Shown piece by piece: positions 56,513 through 64,000 of a stretch of 64,000 nt of DNA. The notes under the pieces are model-generated. The model saw only the letters and a program-made list of their open reading frames with translations. It searched no databases and had not been told where the DNA came from. Position numbers and translations under genes: made by a program. Each line of letters starts with the position of its first letter. The first letter of the stretch is position 1. Location: positions 1,015,032-1,079,031 of the forward strand of contig CAWEZX010000002.1 of assembly GCA_963813555.1 (NCBI GenBank). Direction: 5' to 3'. The stretch is from Roseiarcus sp963813555 (GTDB lineage Bacteria; Pseudomonadota; Alphaproteobacteria; Rhizobiales; Beijerinckiaceae).

Positions 56513-57026
56513 GGACATGGGTGACAACCTCGGGCCGAACGGGTTGTTGAGGGGTTGCAAGGTTTTCTGCTGCAGATCGATGAAGCCGAGATCGTAGCTC
56601 ATGAAGCTGACGATCCAAACGTCTTCGTCGACTTCTTTGATTCCGAGGCGCTGGCCGGCGAGGACGGTGGAGACGTTGATGCGTTTTCGGTGATGCAGAT
56701 GCGGCCGCAAGCGGTGACGAGAACGTCTCGATCGTGCAAAGGTATGCGAGTCCTGGCAGACCGTCGTGGGGACGCGGCGAGGGCGCATAGACCTCGGCCG
56801 GGCGCTTCATATCGGGGGCCTCGTGCGGTCTTTCCTGGTTGAATTCTTTTGGGAAATCGTCGAAGCGCGCCTGCAGTTGCAGGCTGTTCATGCCCGGCGG
56901 GCGAGTGGCCTTTTTCTTCAGCGTCAGATGCATGCGCTCGTGACGCCTGTTTTGTTGCGGATTTTCTGGCTTGATCCGCTCGATGGCGATGCCGAGCCTG
57001 AGCCACCAGACAGAGAGGTTGAACAA
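56513..57026 (-). pseudogene. IS481-family transposase, C-terminal part
   Basis: LSVWWLRLGIAIERIKPENP, then ERMHLTLKKKATRPPG and FNQERPHEAPDMKRPAEVYA match the C-terminal integrase core of IS481 (the E of the DDE triad is in FNQERPHEA's region). The reading changes frame near 56750 and ends QQKTLQPLNNPFGPRLSPMS at a stop whose TA is the IS630 target. Truncated upstream at about 57026. Confidence 0.8.
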
Positions 57027-57083
57027 AGCATTCGGGCTGGCGAAGGGGACGCCGCTCCTGGAAGAGCTGCTCGAACGCGGTGA

Positions 57084-57440
57084 TTGCGAGGTCTTCGGGG
57101 GTCAATTCGATATCCGGCGATCGTGCAGAGCTGGCGACGCAATTGGGAGCGCGTCATTCCGTTCTTCGCCTTTTCGGAGGCCGTCCGGCGGATCATCTAC
57201 ACGACGAACGCCATCGAGGCGCTCAACGCAAAATTACGCCGCGCCGTGCGCACGAGAGGTCATTTTCCAACCGATGACGCCGCGACGAAGCTCCTGTTTC
57301 TCGTCTTGCGCCAGGCGGCTGGAGAGTGGAAAATGCCGCCGCGCGAGTGGTTCGAGGCAAAGACCCAATTCGCCATCATGTTCGACGAACGCTTCGTTCA
57401 AGCGCGATGGCGCAACCGGCCCCGCACACAGGATTCCTGA
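57084..57440 (+). pseudogene. IS256-family transposase, C-terminal remnant
   Basis: RYPAIVQSWRRNWERVIPFF and IIYTTNAIEALNAKLRRAVR, then MPPREWFEAKTQFAIMFDER, are the C-terminal block of IS256/mutator-type transposases. Everything upstream, including the first two catalytic aspartates, is missing. It lies on the plus strand within the gap of the IS481 transposase. Confidence 0.85.
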
Positions 57441-57454
57441 CACTCCCCTGAACC

Positions 57455-57736
57455 AGAAGTTCTCGGACTTTGCGAGCGCGCCAGTGCCTTCTCGCGCTTG
57501 CAGCCGACGATGAGCTGCTCGATCTGCGGCGGCAACTGGTTGGCGTAGCGCACGGACCGGCGCGAGCGATCGCTCAGCGCCTCGAGCCCATGGTGCTTGT
57601 AACGGTCGAAGATCTTATAGCCCGTCTTCCGCGAGATGCCGAACTCCCGACAGACGTCGCTCATCGCCTCGACCTCCAGAAGCCGGGCGATAAACCGCAA
57701 GCGCGCATCCATGACCGAACACTCCTTCCAGGGCAT
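57455..57736 (-). pseudogene. IS481-family transposase, N-terminal part
   Basis: MPWKECSVMDARLRFIARLL, then SDVCREFGISRKTGYKIFDR and LEALSDRSRRSVRYANQLPP are the helix-turn-helix N-terminus of IS481 transposases. After KREKA the frame slips (HWRARKVRELLVQG in another frame) and the sequence passes into the IS256 remnant. The matching C-terminus is at 56513-57026. Confidence 0.82.
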
Positions 57737-57737
57737 C

Positions 57738-57773
57738 GACACCTGCCGCCAGGCATGCCTGGCGGCAGGTGTC
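57738..57773. repeat. 36-bp perfect palindrome
   Basis: Arms GACACCTGCCGCCAGGCA and TGCCTGGCGGCAGGTGTC meet with no spacer. It lies between the IS481 N-terminal end and the TA target of the next IS630. With that IS630 removed, the palindrome starts 4 bases after the dprA stop codon. No T-tract follows in the dprA direction, so a classical terminator is uncertain. Confidence 0.8.
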
Positions 57774-57776
57774 ATA

Positions 57777-58942
57777 CGATTTCCGGGTGATCACTTCGGG
57801 TTGGCGATTTTGGGCCACCAGTGGAAGCCGGCTTGGCTTTTGATTTTTTGCCTTTCCGCGGCGAGGACGGCGCAACGCGCGGAGATGACGTCGTCGAGGG
57901 TTTCGAGGTCGGGAATATGTTTGTTGACGATGGGCTCGTCGACGAGGGTCCACAACGTTTCGGCGGGTTGCACTTCCGGGGTGTAGGCGGGCTGGAAGAC
58001 GAGATGGAGACCGTTCGGCACGACGAGGCCGGCTTCGCCGTGCCAGCCGGCGTTGTCGAGCACGAGGACGATGATCCGCTCGCGGCCGGCGCCGGCCTCT
58101 TCGGCGAACAGGCGCAGAAGCGCCTCGAACAGCGGCTTCGATATTCCGTTCGAGACGGACCAGAAGACTTCGCCCGTGGCCGGCGAAACAAATGTCGTTA
58201 CATAGAGCCATTCGAAACGATGATGGCCGTGGGCGATCGGCCGTTCGCCGATCGGCGCCCAGAACTCGGCGCGTCACCGGTTTCAGGCCGATCCGGTGCT
58301 CGTCGGTGGCGAAGGTTTCGATCGGGGTATCGGGATGGCGCGCCGCTTCTTCGGCGACGATGTCGGCCACTTTTTTTGAAGGCGTCCTGCTCCTCGGGCG
58401 TCGCCGCCTTGGGGTTGCGCGGCCGCGGCTTCTGGATTGACCAGTCGATCGCCCGCAGCGCCTCCCAGCCGCGTTGCGCGGCGAGCGAGGCCAGGCCCAG
58501 TTCCCCCGCCATCCAGTGCGCGACCTTGCGGCTCGTCCACGCGCCGCCGTCGGGCGGCGGATCGACAAGACGAGCGCGAAGCCGCTCCAGCAGTTCGGGC
58601 TTCAATACCCTCGCCGCCGCGCCATTGCCGCGCCGCAGATCGCCCAACGCCGAAGGTCCGACCGCGTTGTAGCGCCCCAGAAGTTGCTCAATCCAGCGCT
58701 GGCCGAACGAGGTCATTGCCGCCACCTCGCCGGTCGAATGTCCCTTCGCCAGCAACCAAATCGTCTGGAAATGCCGCGATGACGTCGCGTCCTCGCACGT
58801 TTCGTACCGCTCCTCCAACGCCGCAACGCTCAGATGATCGGCCACATGCGCCATGCCCGCCTCCCGCAAATCATGGCCGTCCTATCTACCAGTGAAACCT
58901 CAATGAGATTCCACCCCCGCCAAATCAATCAACCGGAAACCG
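57777..58942 (-). mobile_element. IS630-family element next to dprA
   Basis: 1166 bp flanked by TA at 57775-57776 and 58943-58944. Imperfect inverted ends CGATTTCCGGGTGAT and CGGTTTCCGGTTGAT. The right-hand TA directly follows the dprA stop codon TGA. Confidence 0.85.
57791..58869 (-). pseudogene. IS630-family transposase, two frameshifts
   Basis: The N-terminal frame begins MAHVADHLSVAALEERYETC and includes TIWLLAKGHSTGEVAAMTSF. At a seven-A run near 58372 the reading moves to KKVADIVAEEAARHPDTPIE with TFATDEHRIGLKPVTRRV. At about 58275 it moves again to WAPIGERPIAHGHHRFEWLY and ends with the DDE motifs VLDNAGWHGEAG and YTPEVQPAETLWTLVDEPI at 57791. The first shift needs +1 (or -2), not the usual -1, and the second lies at no slippery site, so the gene is probably dead. 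Confidence 0.82.
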
Positions 58943-58944
58943 TA

Positions 58945-60174
58945 TCACGTCTCGTTGGCGCTCGCCCGCAAGGCGACGCGGTGCCCCGAATATTCGATGC
59001 GTCCAGCTAGCTCGAGTTCGAGCAGCGCCACCCGCACCGCGCGCGCGGAAGCCTGCGCCGCCCGAGCCAGTTCGTCGAGCGTAATTGGCGAAGGGCCGAG
59101 CAAGGCGATGATCCGCTCGCGCGCGGTCTGGGCTTCGTCGCCCGTCCTGTAGGGCGCTCCGCTCACATCGTCGAATTCGTCGCCCGGCCGCGTTCGAGGC
59201 GTCGATTCCGGATCGACCCCGTACAGCGCTTGTTCCCCCCAAAGCGGTTCGCCGGGCTCGCCGCTCAACTCGCGCATGGCGGCAAGATCGCTTGAGCGCA
59301 CTGGCTCGAGAGCCGTCAGCACGTCGTCAGCGCCCGTGCAGATCGACGCCCCCTGCTTCAGGAGGTCGTTGGTTCCTTCGGCGCGCGGATCGAGGGGAGA
59401 GCCGGGCACGGCAAAGACCTGGCGGTTTTGCTCGAGGGCGAATCTCGCGGTGATAAGCGAGCCGGAGCCGCGCGCCGCCTCGATCACTACAATGCCCAAA
59501 GCGAGCCCAGAGACAATTCGATTGCGGCGCGGGAAATCTCGCCCGCGCGGCTCCCACTCGATTGGCATTTCGGACACGACCGCGCCCAACTCAACCATCC
59601 GCTCCATCAGCGGAACGGCCTCGCTTGGATAAGGCCTTCCATGTCCGCCGGCGAGCACCCCAACAGTGGAGCTCTCCAGGCTCGCGAGATGGGCGCGTTG
59701 ATCAATCCCTCGCGCCAGGCCGGAGACAATGACGTAACCGGCTTGTCCCAAGCCCCGCGCCAGCCGTTCGGCGAAAGTGAGGCCCGCGGCGGAAGCATTG
59801 CGGGAGCCCACGATCGCAACCGCCGCCTCGCGCATCGCCTCCGCGCGGCCCCGGAGAGCGAGAATCGGCGGCGCGGAATCGATCTGCTGCAGCGCCGGCG
59901 GATATTCCGGCTCGCCAAGCGCGACGAAGCGCACGCCTAGCTTGCGGGCGGCGATGAGCTCTTTTTCGACCTCCTCAGTCGAAGCGACAACGATGGGACG
60001 CTTCGCCCCGCCGCGCCGGGCCAAATCCGGCAGCGCATTCAGCGCCGCGCGGGCGCCGCCGCAATTGGTGATGAGCGCGCGAAATGTTCGTGGGCCGACA
60101 TTCTCCGACCGTACGAGCCGGAGCCAATCGAAGCGCTGCTGATCGGTAAGCCGCAACTCAGGCTTGTTCCCCAT
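58945..60174 (-). CDS. dprA: DNA processing protein DprA
   Basis: 409 residues from the ATG at 60174, with AGGG just upstream and 5 bases from the plsY stop. A short N-terminal SAM-like domain is followed by the Rossmann-like core (AIVGSRNASAAGLTFAERLA; SGLARGIDQRAHLASL; RNRIVSGLALGIVVIEAARG). A C-terminal winged helix (ITLDELARAAQASARAVRVA) completes it. It loads RecA on incoming single-stranded DNA during transformation. The region normally followed by topA in relatives is here IS DNA starting directly after the stop. Confidence 0.93.
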   Translation of the reverse strand: MGNKPELRLTDQQRFDWLRLVRSENVGPRTFRALITNCGGARAALNALPDLARRGGAKRPIVVASTEEVEKELIAARKLGVRFVALGEPEYPPALQQIDSAPPILALRGRAEAMREAAVAIVGSRNASAAGLTFAERLARGLGQAGYVIVSGLARGIDQRAHLASLESSTVGVLAGGHGRPYPSEAVPLMERMVELGAVVSEMPIEWEPRGRDFPRRNRIVSGLALGIVVIEAARGSGSLITARFALEQNRQVFAVPGSPLDPRAEGTNDLLKQGASICTGADDVLTALEPVRSSDLAAMRELSGEPGEPLWGEQALYGVDPESTPRTRPGDEFDDVSGAPYRTGDEAQTARERIIALLGPSPITLDELARAAQASARAVRVALLELELAGRIEYSGHRVALRASANET

Positions 60175-60179
60175 TCCCT

Positions 60180-60779
60180 TTAGTTTTTCTGCCCGATTTT
60201 CAACTCGGAGCCATTGAGAAGGCGGACGATGTTGGCGCTGTGCTTGAACCAGATCAGCGCCGATAGCGCGGCGAAGACGACCGCCGCACCGCTCTCTCCG
60301 ATCGCCGCCATCGCGATCGGAGAAGCAACTGTCGCCGCCAGGGCCGCCGCCGAGGAGTAGCGCGTAAGCGCCGCGACCGCTAGCCAGACGGCAACGAATA
60401 CGATCGCCGCCGGCCAGGCAAGGCCGATGAGGGCGCCAAGATAGGTCGCGACGCCCTTGCCGCCGCGGAACTTGAGCCAGACCGGGTAAATGTGGCCAAG
60501 GATCGCGCCGGCCGCCGCTGCAAGCGCCGCGGGCGGGCCGATCACCCACCACGCCAAAACAATTGCTACGGAGGCCTTCAGGGCGTCGAATACAAGCGTC
60601 GCGGCCGCAAGCCCCTTACGACCGGTGCGCAGCACGTTGGTCGCACCGATGTTCCCGGAGCCGATCGAACGCAAGTCGCCCGCCCCGAACAGCTTCGTCA
60701 GCACGAGTCCGAAGGGGATTGACCCAAGACAATAACCGAGCGCCAGCGCCAACGCCCCGCCATAAGAGAGCTCGACCAT
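60180..60779 (-). CDS. plsY: Glycerol-3-phosphate acyltransferase PlsY
   Basis: 199 residues from the ATG at 60779 (MVELSYGGALALALGYCLGS). Integral membrane acyltransferase: GSIPFGLVLTKLF, RSIGSGNIGATNVLRTGRK and KFRGGKGVATYLG are the conserved cytoplasmic motifs that bind acyl-phosphate and glycerol-3-phosphate. First step of phosphatidic acid synthesis. It sits between pyrC and dprA on the same strand. Confidence 0.94.
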   Translation of the reverse strand: MVELSYGGALALALGYCLGSIPFGLVLTKLFGAGDLRSIGSGNIGATNVLRTGRKGLAAATLVFDALKASVAIVLAWWVIGPPAALAAAAGAILGHIYPVWLKFRGGKGVATYLGALIGLAWPAAIVFVAVWLAVAALTRYSSAAALAATVASPIAMAAIGESGAAVVFAALSALIWFKHSANIVRLLNGSELKIGQKN

Positions 60780-60822
60780 GCGCTTCCAGCCGACGCAGGT
60801 TGAACGAAGCTTTTTATTGAGA

Positions 60823-62116
60823 CTATTCGTGCGCGATCCGCCCGGCAACCAGCGTCATCTTGACCCGACCCTCGAGCCGGGCCGAGTCGAACGGCGTATT
60901 CCGACAGCGCGAATGGAGGGAGGCTGGATCGAGCACATAAGGCTCGTCTGGATCGAAGCAAATGACGTCCGCCGGTGCGCCGACCGACAACCTCCCGACC
61001 GGCAACCGAAGGATCTCGGCCGGTCGCACAGTCATCGCCCGGAGGATGCGAGGCAGCGTCACAAGTCCCCCCGCAACGAGGCGCAGGCTCACCGACAACA
61101 TCGTCTCGACCCCGATCGCGCCCGCTGCGGCCTCTGCGAACGGCAGCCGTTTGGTCTCGACGTCCTGCGGATCGTGGTCCGAGCAGACGACGTCGATGAG
61201 GCCGGCGCTCAGGGCGTCGACCAAGGCCTGGCGGTCGTCCTCCGCGCGCAGCGGCGGCCTCAGTTTGAGGAACGTGCGATAGTCGCCAATATCGAGCTCG
61301 TTCAAAGTCAGGTGATTGATCGACGCGCCGCAGGTTGCAGTCAGACCCGCTTGGCGCGCCCGCGCCATCGCCTCAAGCGATAGACGGTTCGAAATCAGCG
61401 CGGCGTGATAGCGGGCCCCGGTCAGCGCCGCTAGACGCAGATCGCGTTCGAGCACGATGGTCTCCGCCTCGCGCGGCACGCCTGGCAGGCCTAGCCAGCT
61501 CGCGCGAAGGCCCTCCGCCATCACCCCCTCGCGGCTCAGCGACCGGTCCTCGCAGATCGGCGCGATCAGCGCGTCGAAGTCGCGGGCGTAAGTCATGACG
61601 CGGCGCATGGTCAGCGCATCGGCGACCGAATGGGGCCCGTCGCAGAAGGCGATCGCGCCCGCTTCCGCAAGTAGCCCGATTTCGGCGATCTCGTCGCCGT
61701 TGAGTCCCCTTGGTCAGGGCGGCGGCGGGGTGGATGCGGACCTTGGCGTCGTCGCGCGCGCGGCGCAAGATGAAGTCGACCACCGCGGGGTCGTCGACCG
61801 GCGGATTGGTGTCGGGGCGCGTGACAAGACTCGTCACGCCACCGGCGGCGGCGGCCGCGCTGGCGCTGGCAAGGGTCTCGCGATGCTCAGCCCCAGGCTC
61901 GCCGACGAAGGCGCGCATATCGACGAGGCCCGGGGAAACGACGTCGCCCTTGCAGTCGACGATCCTCGCCTCAGCCGGCAGCTGGTCCCGCGTGACCGCG
62001 GCGCCGACGCCGGCGATGACGCCTTCCATGACAATGAGCCCACCGCGTCTCTCGGTCTCCTCAACGGGATCGACCAGACGCGCGTTGACGAAGGCGATCG
62101 GCGGAGCTGACGGCAT
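60823..62116 (-). pseudogene. pyrC: Dihydroorotase (PyrC), single frameshift
   Basis: The N-terminal frame from 62116 reads MPSAPPIAFVNARLVDPVEE, then CKGDVVSPGLVDMRAFVGEP to PAAALTKG. At the run of four C at 61706-61709 (four G on the coding strand) the reading moves by one base to LNGDEIAEIGLLAEAGAIAF and continues to the end with SDHDPQDVETKRLPFAEAA. The metal-site H-x-H expected after GLVD is changed (MRAF), as in inactive PyrC-like partners of aspartate transcarbamoylase. One G fewer restores the frame, so a sequencing error is likely. pyrB, usually just upstream, is missing here. Confidence 0.85.
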
Positions 62117-62297
62117 GGGTCGGCGTTCACTACCGACCGGCGCCTGTGGGCGCAAGGTGCGCGCGTTACCAAGAGGTCGGGCATCGTACGCTGCCCGAGC
62201 CTAGACAAACCGACATTGGCTCTTGCCCGCTCGGGCAAAAGCGGCTAGAGCCCGCCGTGACTCTTGGGCTCGCTTTCGCCGCCCGAGTGGGACCTAA
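62117..62297. other. Intergenic gap before tRNA-Arg-like gene
   Basis: No gene seen. A small inverted repeat TTGCCCG / CGGGCAA lies near 62223. The promoters of pyrC (leftward) and of the tRNA-like gene (rightward) should be here. Confidence 0.35.
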
Positions 62298-62375
62298 GCG
62301 CCCGTAGCTCAGCTGGATAGAGCACCAGACTACAAATCTGGGGGTCGGGAGTTCGAAATCTCTCCGGGCGCGCCA
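62298..62375 (+). tRNA. tRNA-Arg-derived gene with anticodon ACA
   Basis: 78 bases with encoded CCA. Acceptor GCGCCCG/CGGGCGC, D-arm, anticodon stem CCAGA/TCTGG and T-stem GGGAG/CTCTC all pair. The anticodon loop is CTACAAA (anticodon ACA, Cys by the code) where tRNA-Arg has CTACGAA. The T-loop has 8 bases (TTCGAAAT) instead of 7. The body is otherwise tRNA-Arg(ACG). Either a decayed gene or an unusual decoder. Confidence 0.75.
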
Positions 62376-62403
62376 GTGATTTCAACAGCTTATCAAAGCT
62401 ATT

Positions 62404-62437
62404 CCGTTCTAATCGATCGCGTTTAGAACGGTCTTTT
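62404..62437 (+). terminator. Possible intrinsic terminator after the tRNA-like gene
   Basis: Nine-base arms CCGTTCTAA (62404-62412) and TTAGAACGG (62423-62431) with a 10-base loop, followed by TCTTTT. The stem is AT-containing and the T-tract short, so strength is uncertain. Its left arm shares CCGTTCTAATC with the region near the tRNA fragment at 10549. Confidence 0.45.
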
Positions 62438-62496
62438 GGACTACGTGACCCCCTTGGCGGCCGAGGAGCACACGACGAGGATGAAACCGCCGGCTA

Positions 62497-63552
62497 GAGC
62501 AGTATCCGAACGGATTAAATCGGCGGGGGGATTCCCAAATCGGTTAATTTCTGCTTCCTCATTCACTGCGAGAATGGGGACGGCGGGGGATGGGTCTTTC
62601 CAACGATCTTCGCGAGCGCGTGGTCGAGGCGGTGGTCTTGGGCGGGTTGTCGCGCAATCAGGCGGCCGCGCGTTTCAAAGTGAGCGTGGCGAGCGCGGTG
62701 CGCTGGGTAAAGCGGTTCAATACCACGGGCGAGATTTGGCCGGCGCCTTCCGGCGGCGACCGCCGCTCCCGCCGAATCGAGGCGCATCGCGACTATCTGT
62801 TGGGCCTGATCCGGCGCAGGCCGGACATAACGCTGCTCGAGATCCGGGAGCAGCTGATCGCCAATAGCGGCGAGCGCTTTGCGGTCTCCGTGCTGTGGCG
62901 TTTCTTCGACCGTCACCAGATCACCTTTAAAAAAACGGCGCATGCCGAGGAACAACAACGCGCGGACGTGCAAAATCGACGCCGGGAATGGTTCGCGGGA
63001 CAGCTCGATCTCGATCCGACGAAACTCGTTTTCATTGACGAGACCGGAGCCTCCACAAATCTCGCGCGCAAAAGCGGACGTTGCCGGCGCGGGCGCCGGT
63101 TGCGGTCGGCCATCCCGCACAGTCACTACAAAACGGTGACTTTGGTCGCCGGCCTTCGCCTTCGCGGCCTGACGGCGGCAAGGACTTTCGACGGACCGAT
63201 CAACGCCGCCCTGTTCGAGGATTGGGTGGAGACATGCCTCGTCCCCACGCTCTCGCCCGGCGAGACCGTCGTCATGGACAATCTCCCCGCTCACAAGGGG
63301 CCGCGGGTCGAGCAACTGATCAAGGCGGCGGGCGCGCAGTTGCGATATCTTCCAGCCTACAGTCCCGATATGAACCCTATCGAAAAAGCCTTCTCCAAGC
63401 TCAAGGCCTTCCTGCGCAAAATCGCCGAGCGGACCGTCGCGGGTCTGATGCGCGCCCTCGAAACCTGCGCCGAAATCTTCGAGCCCTCGGTATGTATAAA
63501 TTACTTCAAATCCTGTGGTTATCAGGACAATACACGATAATCAATACCGCTC
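62497..63552 (+). mobile_element. IS630-family element, copy 2
   Basis: 1056 bp flanked by TA at 62495-62496 and 63553-63554. Almost identical to copy 1 (9110-10166) but with a distinct last 30 bases on the right. Same orientation as copy 1, so the pair brackets 52 kb in direct repeat. Confidence 0.93.
62590..63540 (+). CDS. IS630-family transposase (copy 2)
   Basis: 316 residues, same as the protein at 9203-10153 except near the last four residues. Motifs FIDETGAST, VVMDNLPAHKG and NPIEKAFSKLK are intact. The stop codon TAA lies 12 bases inside the right end. Confidence 0.95.
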   Translation: MGLSNDLRERVVEAVVLGGLSRNQAAARFKVSVASAVRWVKRFNTTGEIWPAPSGGDRRSRRIEAHRDYLLGLIRRRPDITLLEIREQLIANSGERFAVSVLWRFFDRHQITFKKTAHAEEQQRADVQNRRREWFAGQLDLDPTKLVFIDETGASTNLARKSGRCRRGRRLRSAIPHSHYKTVTLVAGLRLRGLTAARTFDGPINAALFEDWVETCLVPTLSPGETVVMDNLPAHKGPRVEQLIKAAGAQLRYLPAYSPDMNPIEKAFSKLKAFLRKIAERTVAGLMRALETCAEIFEPSVCINYFKSCGYQDNTR

Positions 63553-63572
63553 TAATGGTCAAGGCTATATCC

Positions 63573-64000
63573 CTAGCAGCCTGTCGGACTTAACCCGACG
63601 GCGCTGATTTTCGCTAAATCCTGCGATTAAATCACGCCGAAGGGTAGCTTGCTGGCGATGAGCAATTTCCGGGACGTTGATCGTGAGACGTCGTTTCTTC
63701 TGCCGCCGTCGGTCGACGAGTGGCTGCCTGAGAGGCATTTGGCCCGCTTTGTCGTCGAGGTGATCGACGGGCTCGATCTTGGCGGCATGATCGGCGGCTA
63801 TCGCGGATCCGGGTCGGCGGCGCACCATCCCAGGATGTTGCTGGGGGTTTTGATTTACGGCTACGCCACCGGGGTGTTTTCGAGCCGCAAGCTCGAGGGC
63901 GCGACTTACGACAGCGTGGCGTTCCGCTACATCGCCGCCAACGACCACCCCGACCACGACACGATCGCCGCGTTTCGGCGGCGCTTTCTCAAGGAGATCG
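63573..64000 (+). mobile_element. IS1182-family element, left part only
   Basis: Begins with CTAG then CAGCCTGTCGGACTT, the same terminal sequence as the element at 10774-12415, and runs past the window edge. It starts 20 bases after IS630 copy 2. Confidence 0.85.
63658..64000 (+). CDS. IS1182-family transposase, partial at window end
   Basis: At least 114 residues, starting MSNFRDVDRETSFLLPPSVD. It contains VVEVIDGLDLGGMIGGYRGS and YGYATGVFSSRKLEGATYDS, close to the transposase at 10948 but clearly diverged. The rest lies outside the window, so integrity is unknown. Confidence 0.9.
   Translation, partial: MSNFRDVDRETSFLLPPSVDEWLPERHLARFVVEVIDGLDLGGMIGGYRGSGSAAHHPRMLLGVLIYGYATGVFSSRKLEGATYDSVAFRYIAANDHPDHDTIAAFRRRFLKEI

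Larger units (their letters stand above)
55332..57773 (-). mobile_element. IS481-family element remnant with nested insertions
   Basis: The transposase is found in two pieces (57455-57736 N-terminal, 56513-57026 C-terminal), separated by an IS256 transposase remnant. IS630 lies between the transposase stop and the outer end at 55332-55377 (GTGTCCGACCGGTACAC is the terminal-type sequence). It adjoins the tRNA-Ser 3' end. The other end is marked by the palindrome at 57738-57773. Order of events: IS481, then IS256 and IS630. Confidence 0.65.

Noticed and set aside
58365..58380. Programmed -1 frameshift in the IS630 transposase next to dprA
   Set aside because: The conserved downstream reading needs +1 or -2 at the A run, and a second break without a slippery site follows, so decay is more likely.
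10549..62375. attL/attR pair formed by the tRNA fragment and the tRNA-like gene
   Set aside because: They are in opposite orientation and the implied islands do not lie between them, so they cannot be the two ends of one element without an inversion for which there is no direct evidence.
9110..63552. A 52-kb composite transposon bounded by the two IS630 copies
   Set aside because: IS630 elements do not usually move large segments, the interior contains core genes (gatCAB, dprA), and the flanking TA pairs fit two independent insertions.

Overview
The window is high-GC DNA that looks like a Hyphomicrobiales (Rhizobiales) alphaproteobacterium. The evidence is the gatC-gatA-gatB and ruvX neighbourhood, the pyrC-plsY-dprA block, a lysine-rich histone H1-like protein, Rhizobiales-type small proteins, and the mix of IS21, IS1182, IS630, IS481, IS256, IS110 and IS91 elements plus a group II intron. 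No species can be named from the sequence alone. Close to half of the window is mobile DNA, much of it nested or decayed.

Layout. 1-4.0 kb: a broken IS1182-type transposase, an intact IS21 element (istA/istB) and the last codons of a LysR regulator. 4.4-9.1 kb: a sugar importer operon (LacI regulator, double ATPase, permease, binding protein) with a near-perfect palindromic operator in front; an IS630 copy sits in its last stop codon. 10.5-16.8 kb: a gene graveyard with the 3' part of a tRNA-Arg gene (probable att remnant), an IS1182 element, an integrase fragment, and broken deaminase, Rieske, FUSC, carotenoid oxygenase and tautomerase genes. 17-20.4 kb: HEAT-repeat protein, DNA polymerase IV, a small Myb-like gene and an exonuclease III fragment.

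20.7-27.8 kb: a second importer operon read leftward (permease, binding protein, permease fused to an SMP-30 domain, separate SMP-30 protein, ATPase). It probably couples uptake of a sugar or sugar lactone with lactone hydrolysis. 28.0-28.4 kb: a deleted LigD-type ligase. 28.7-46.6 kb: three copies of a 2.58-kb IS91-like element that also carries a tyrosine recombinase, separated by a paoABC-type molybdenum oxidoreductase operon (paoC broken) and a group II intron. One IS91-like copy is interrupted twice: by an IS630, and by a compact 2.56-kb three-gene serine-recombinase element bounded by an 8-bp direct repeat.

46.7-49.7 kb: IS110 remnant, one intact and one broken alpha/beta hydrolase, a haloacid dehalogenase tail and a small conserved gene. 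50.0-62.4 kb: core chromosome (ruvX, gatCAB, H1-like gene, tRNA-Ser, dprA, plsY, pyrC, a tRNA-Arg-like gene) invaded by IS481, IS256 and two IS630 elements. 62.5 kb to the end: a second copy of the first IS630 and the start of another IS1182.

Many frameshifts lie at short homopolymers, including one in pyrC. Some of the pseudogene calls could therefore be sequencing errors.
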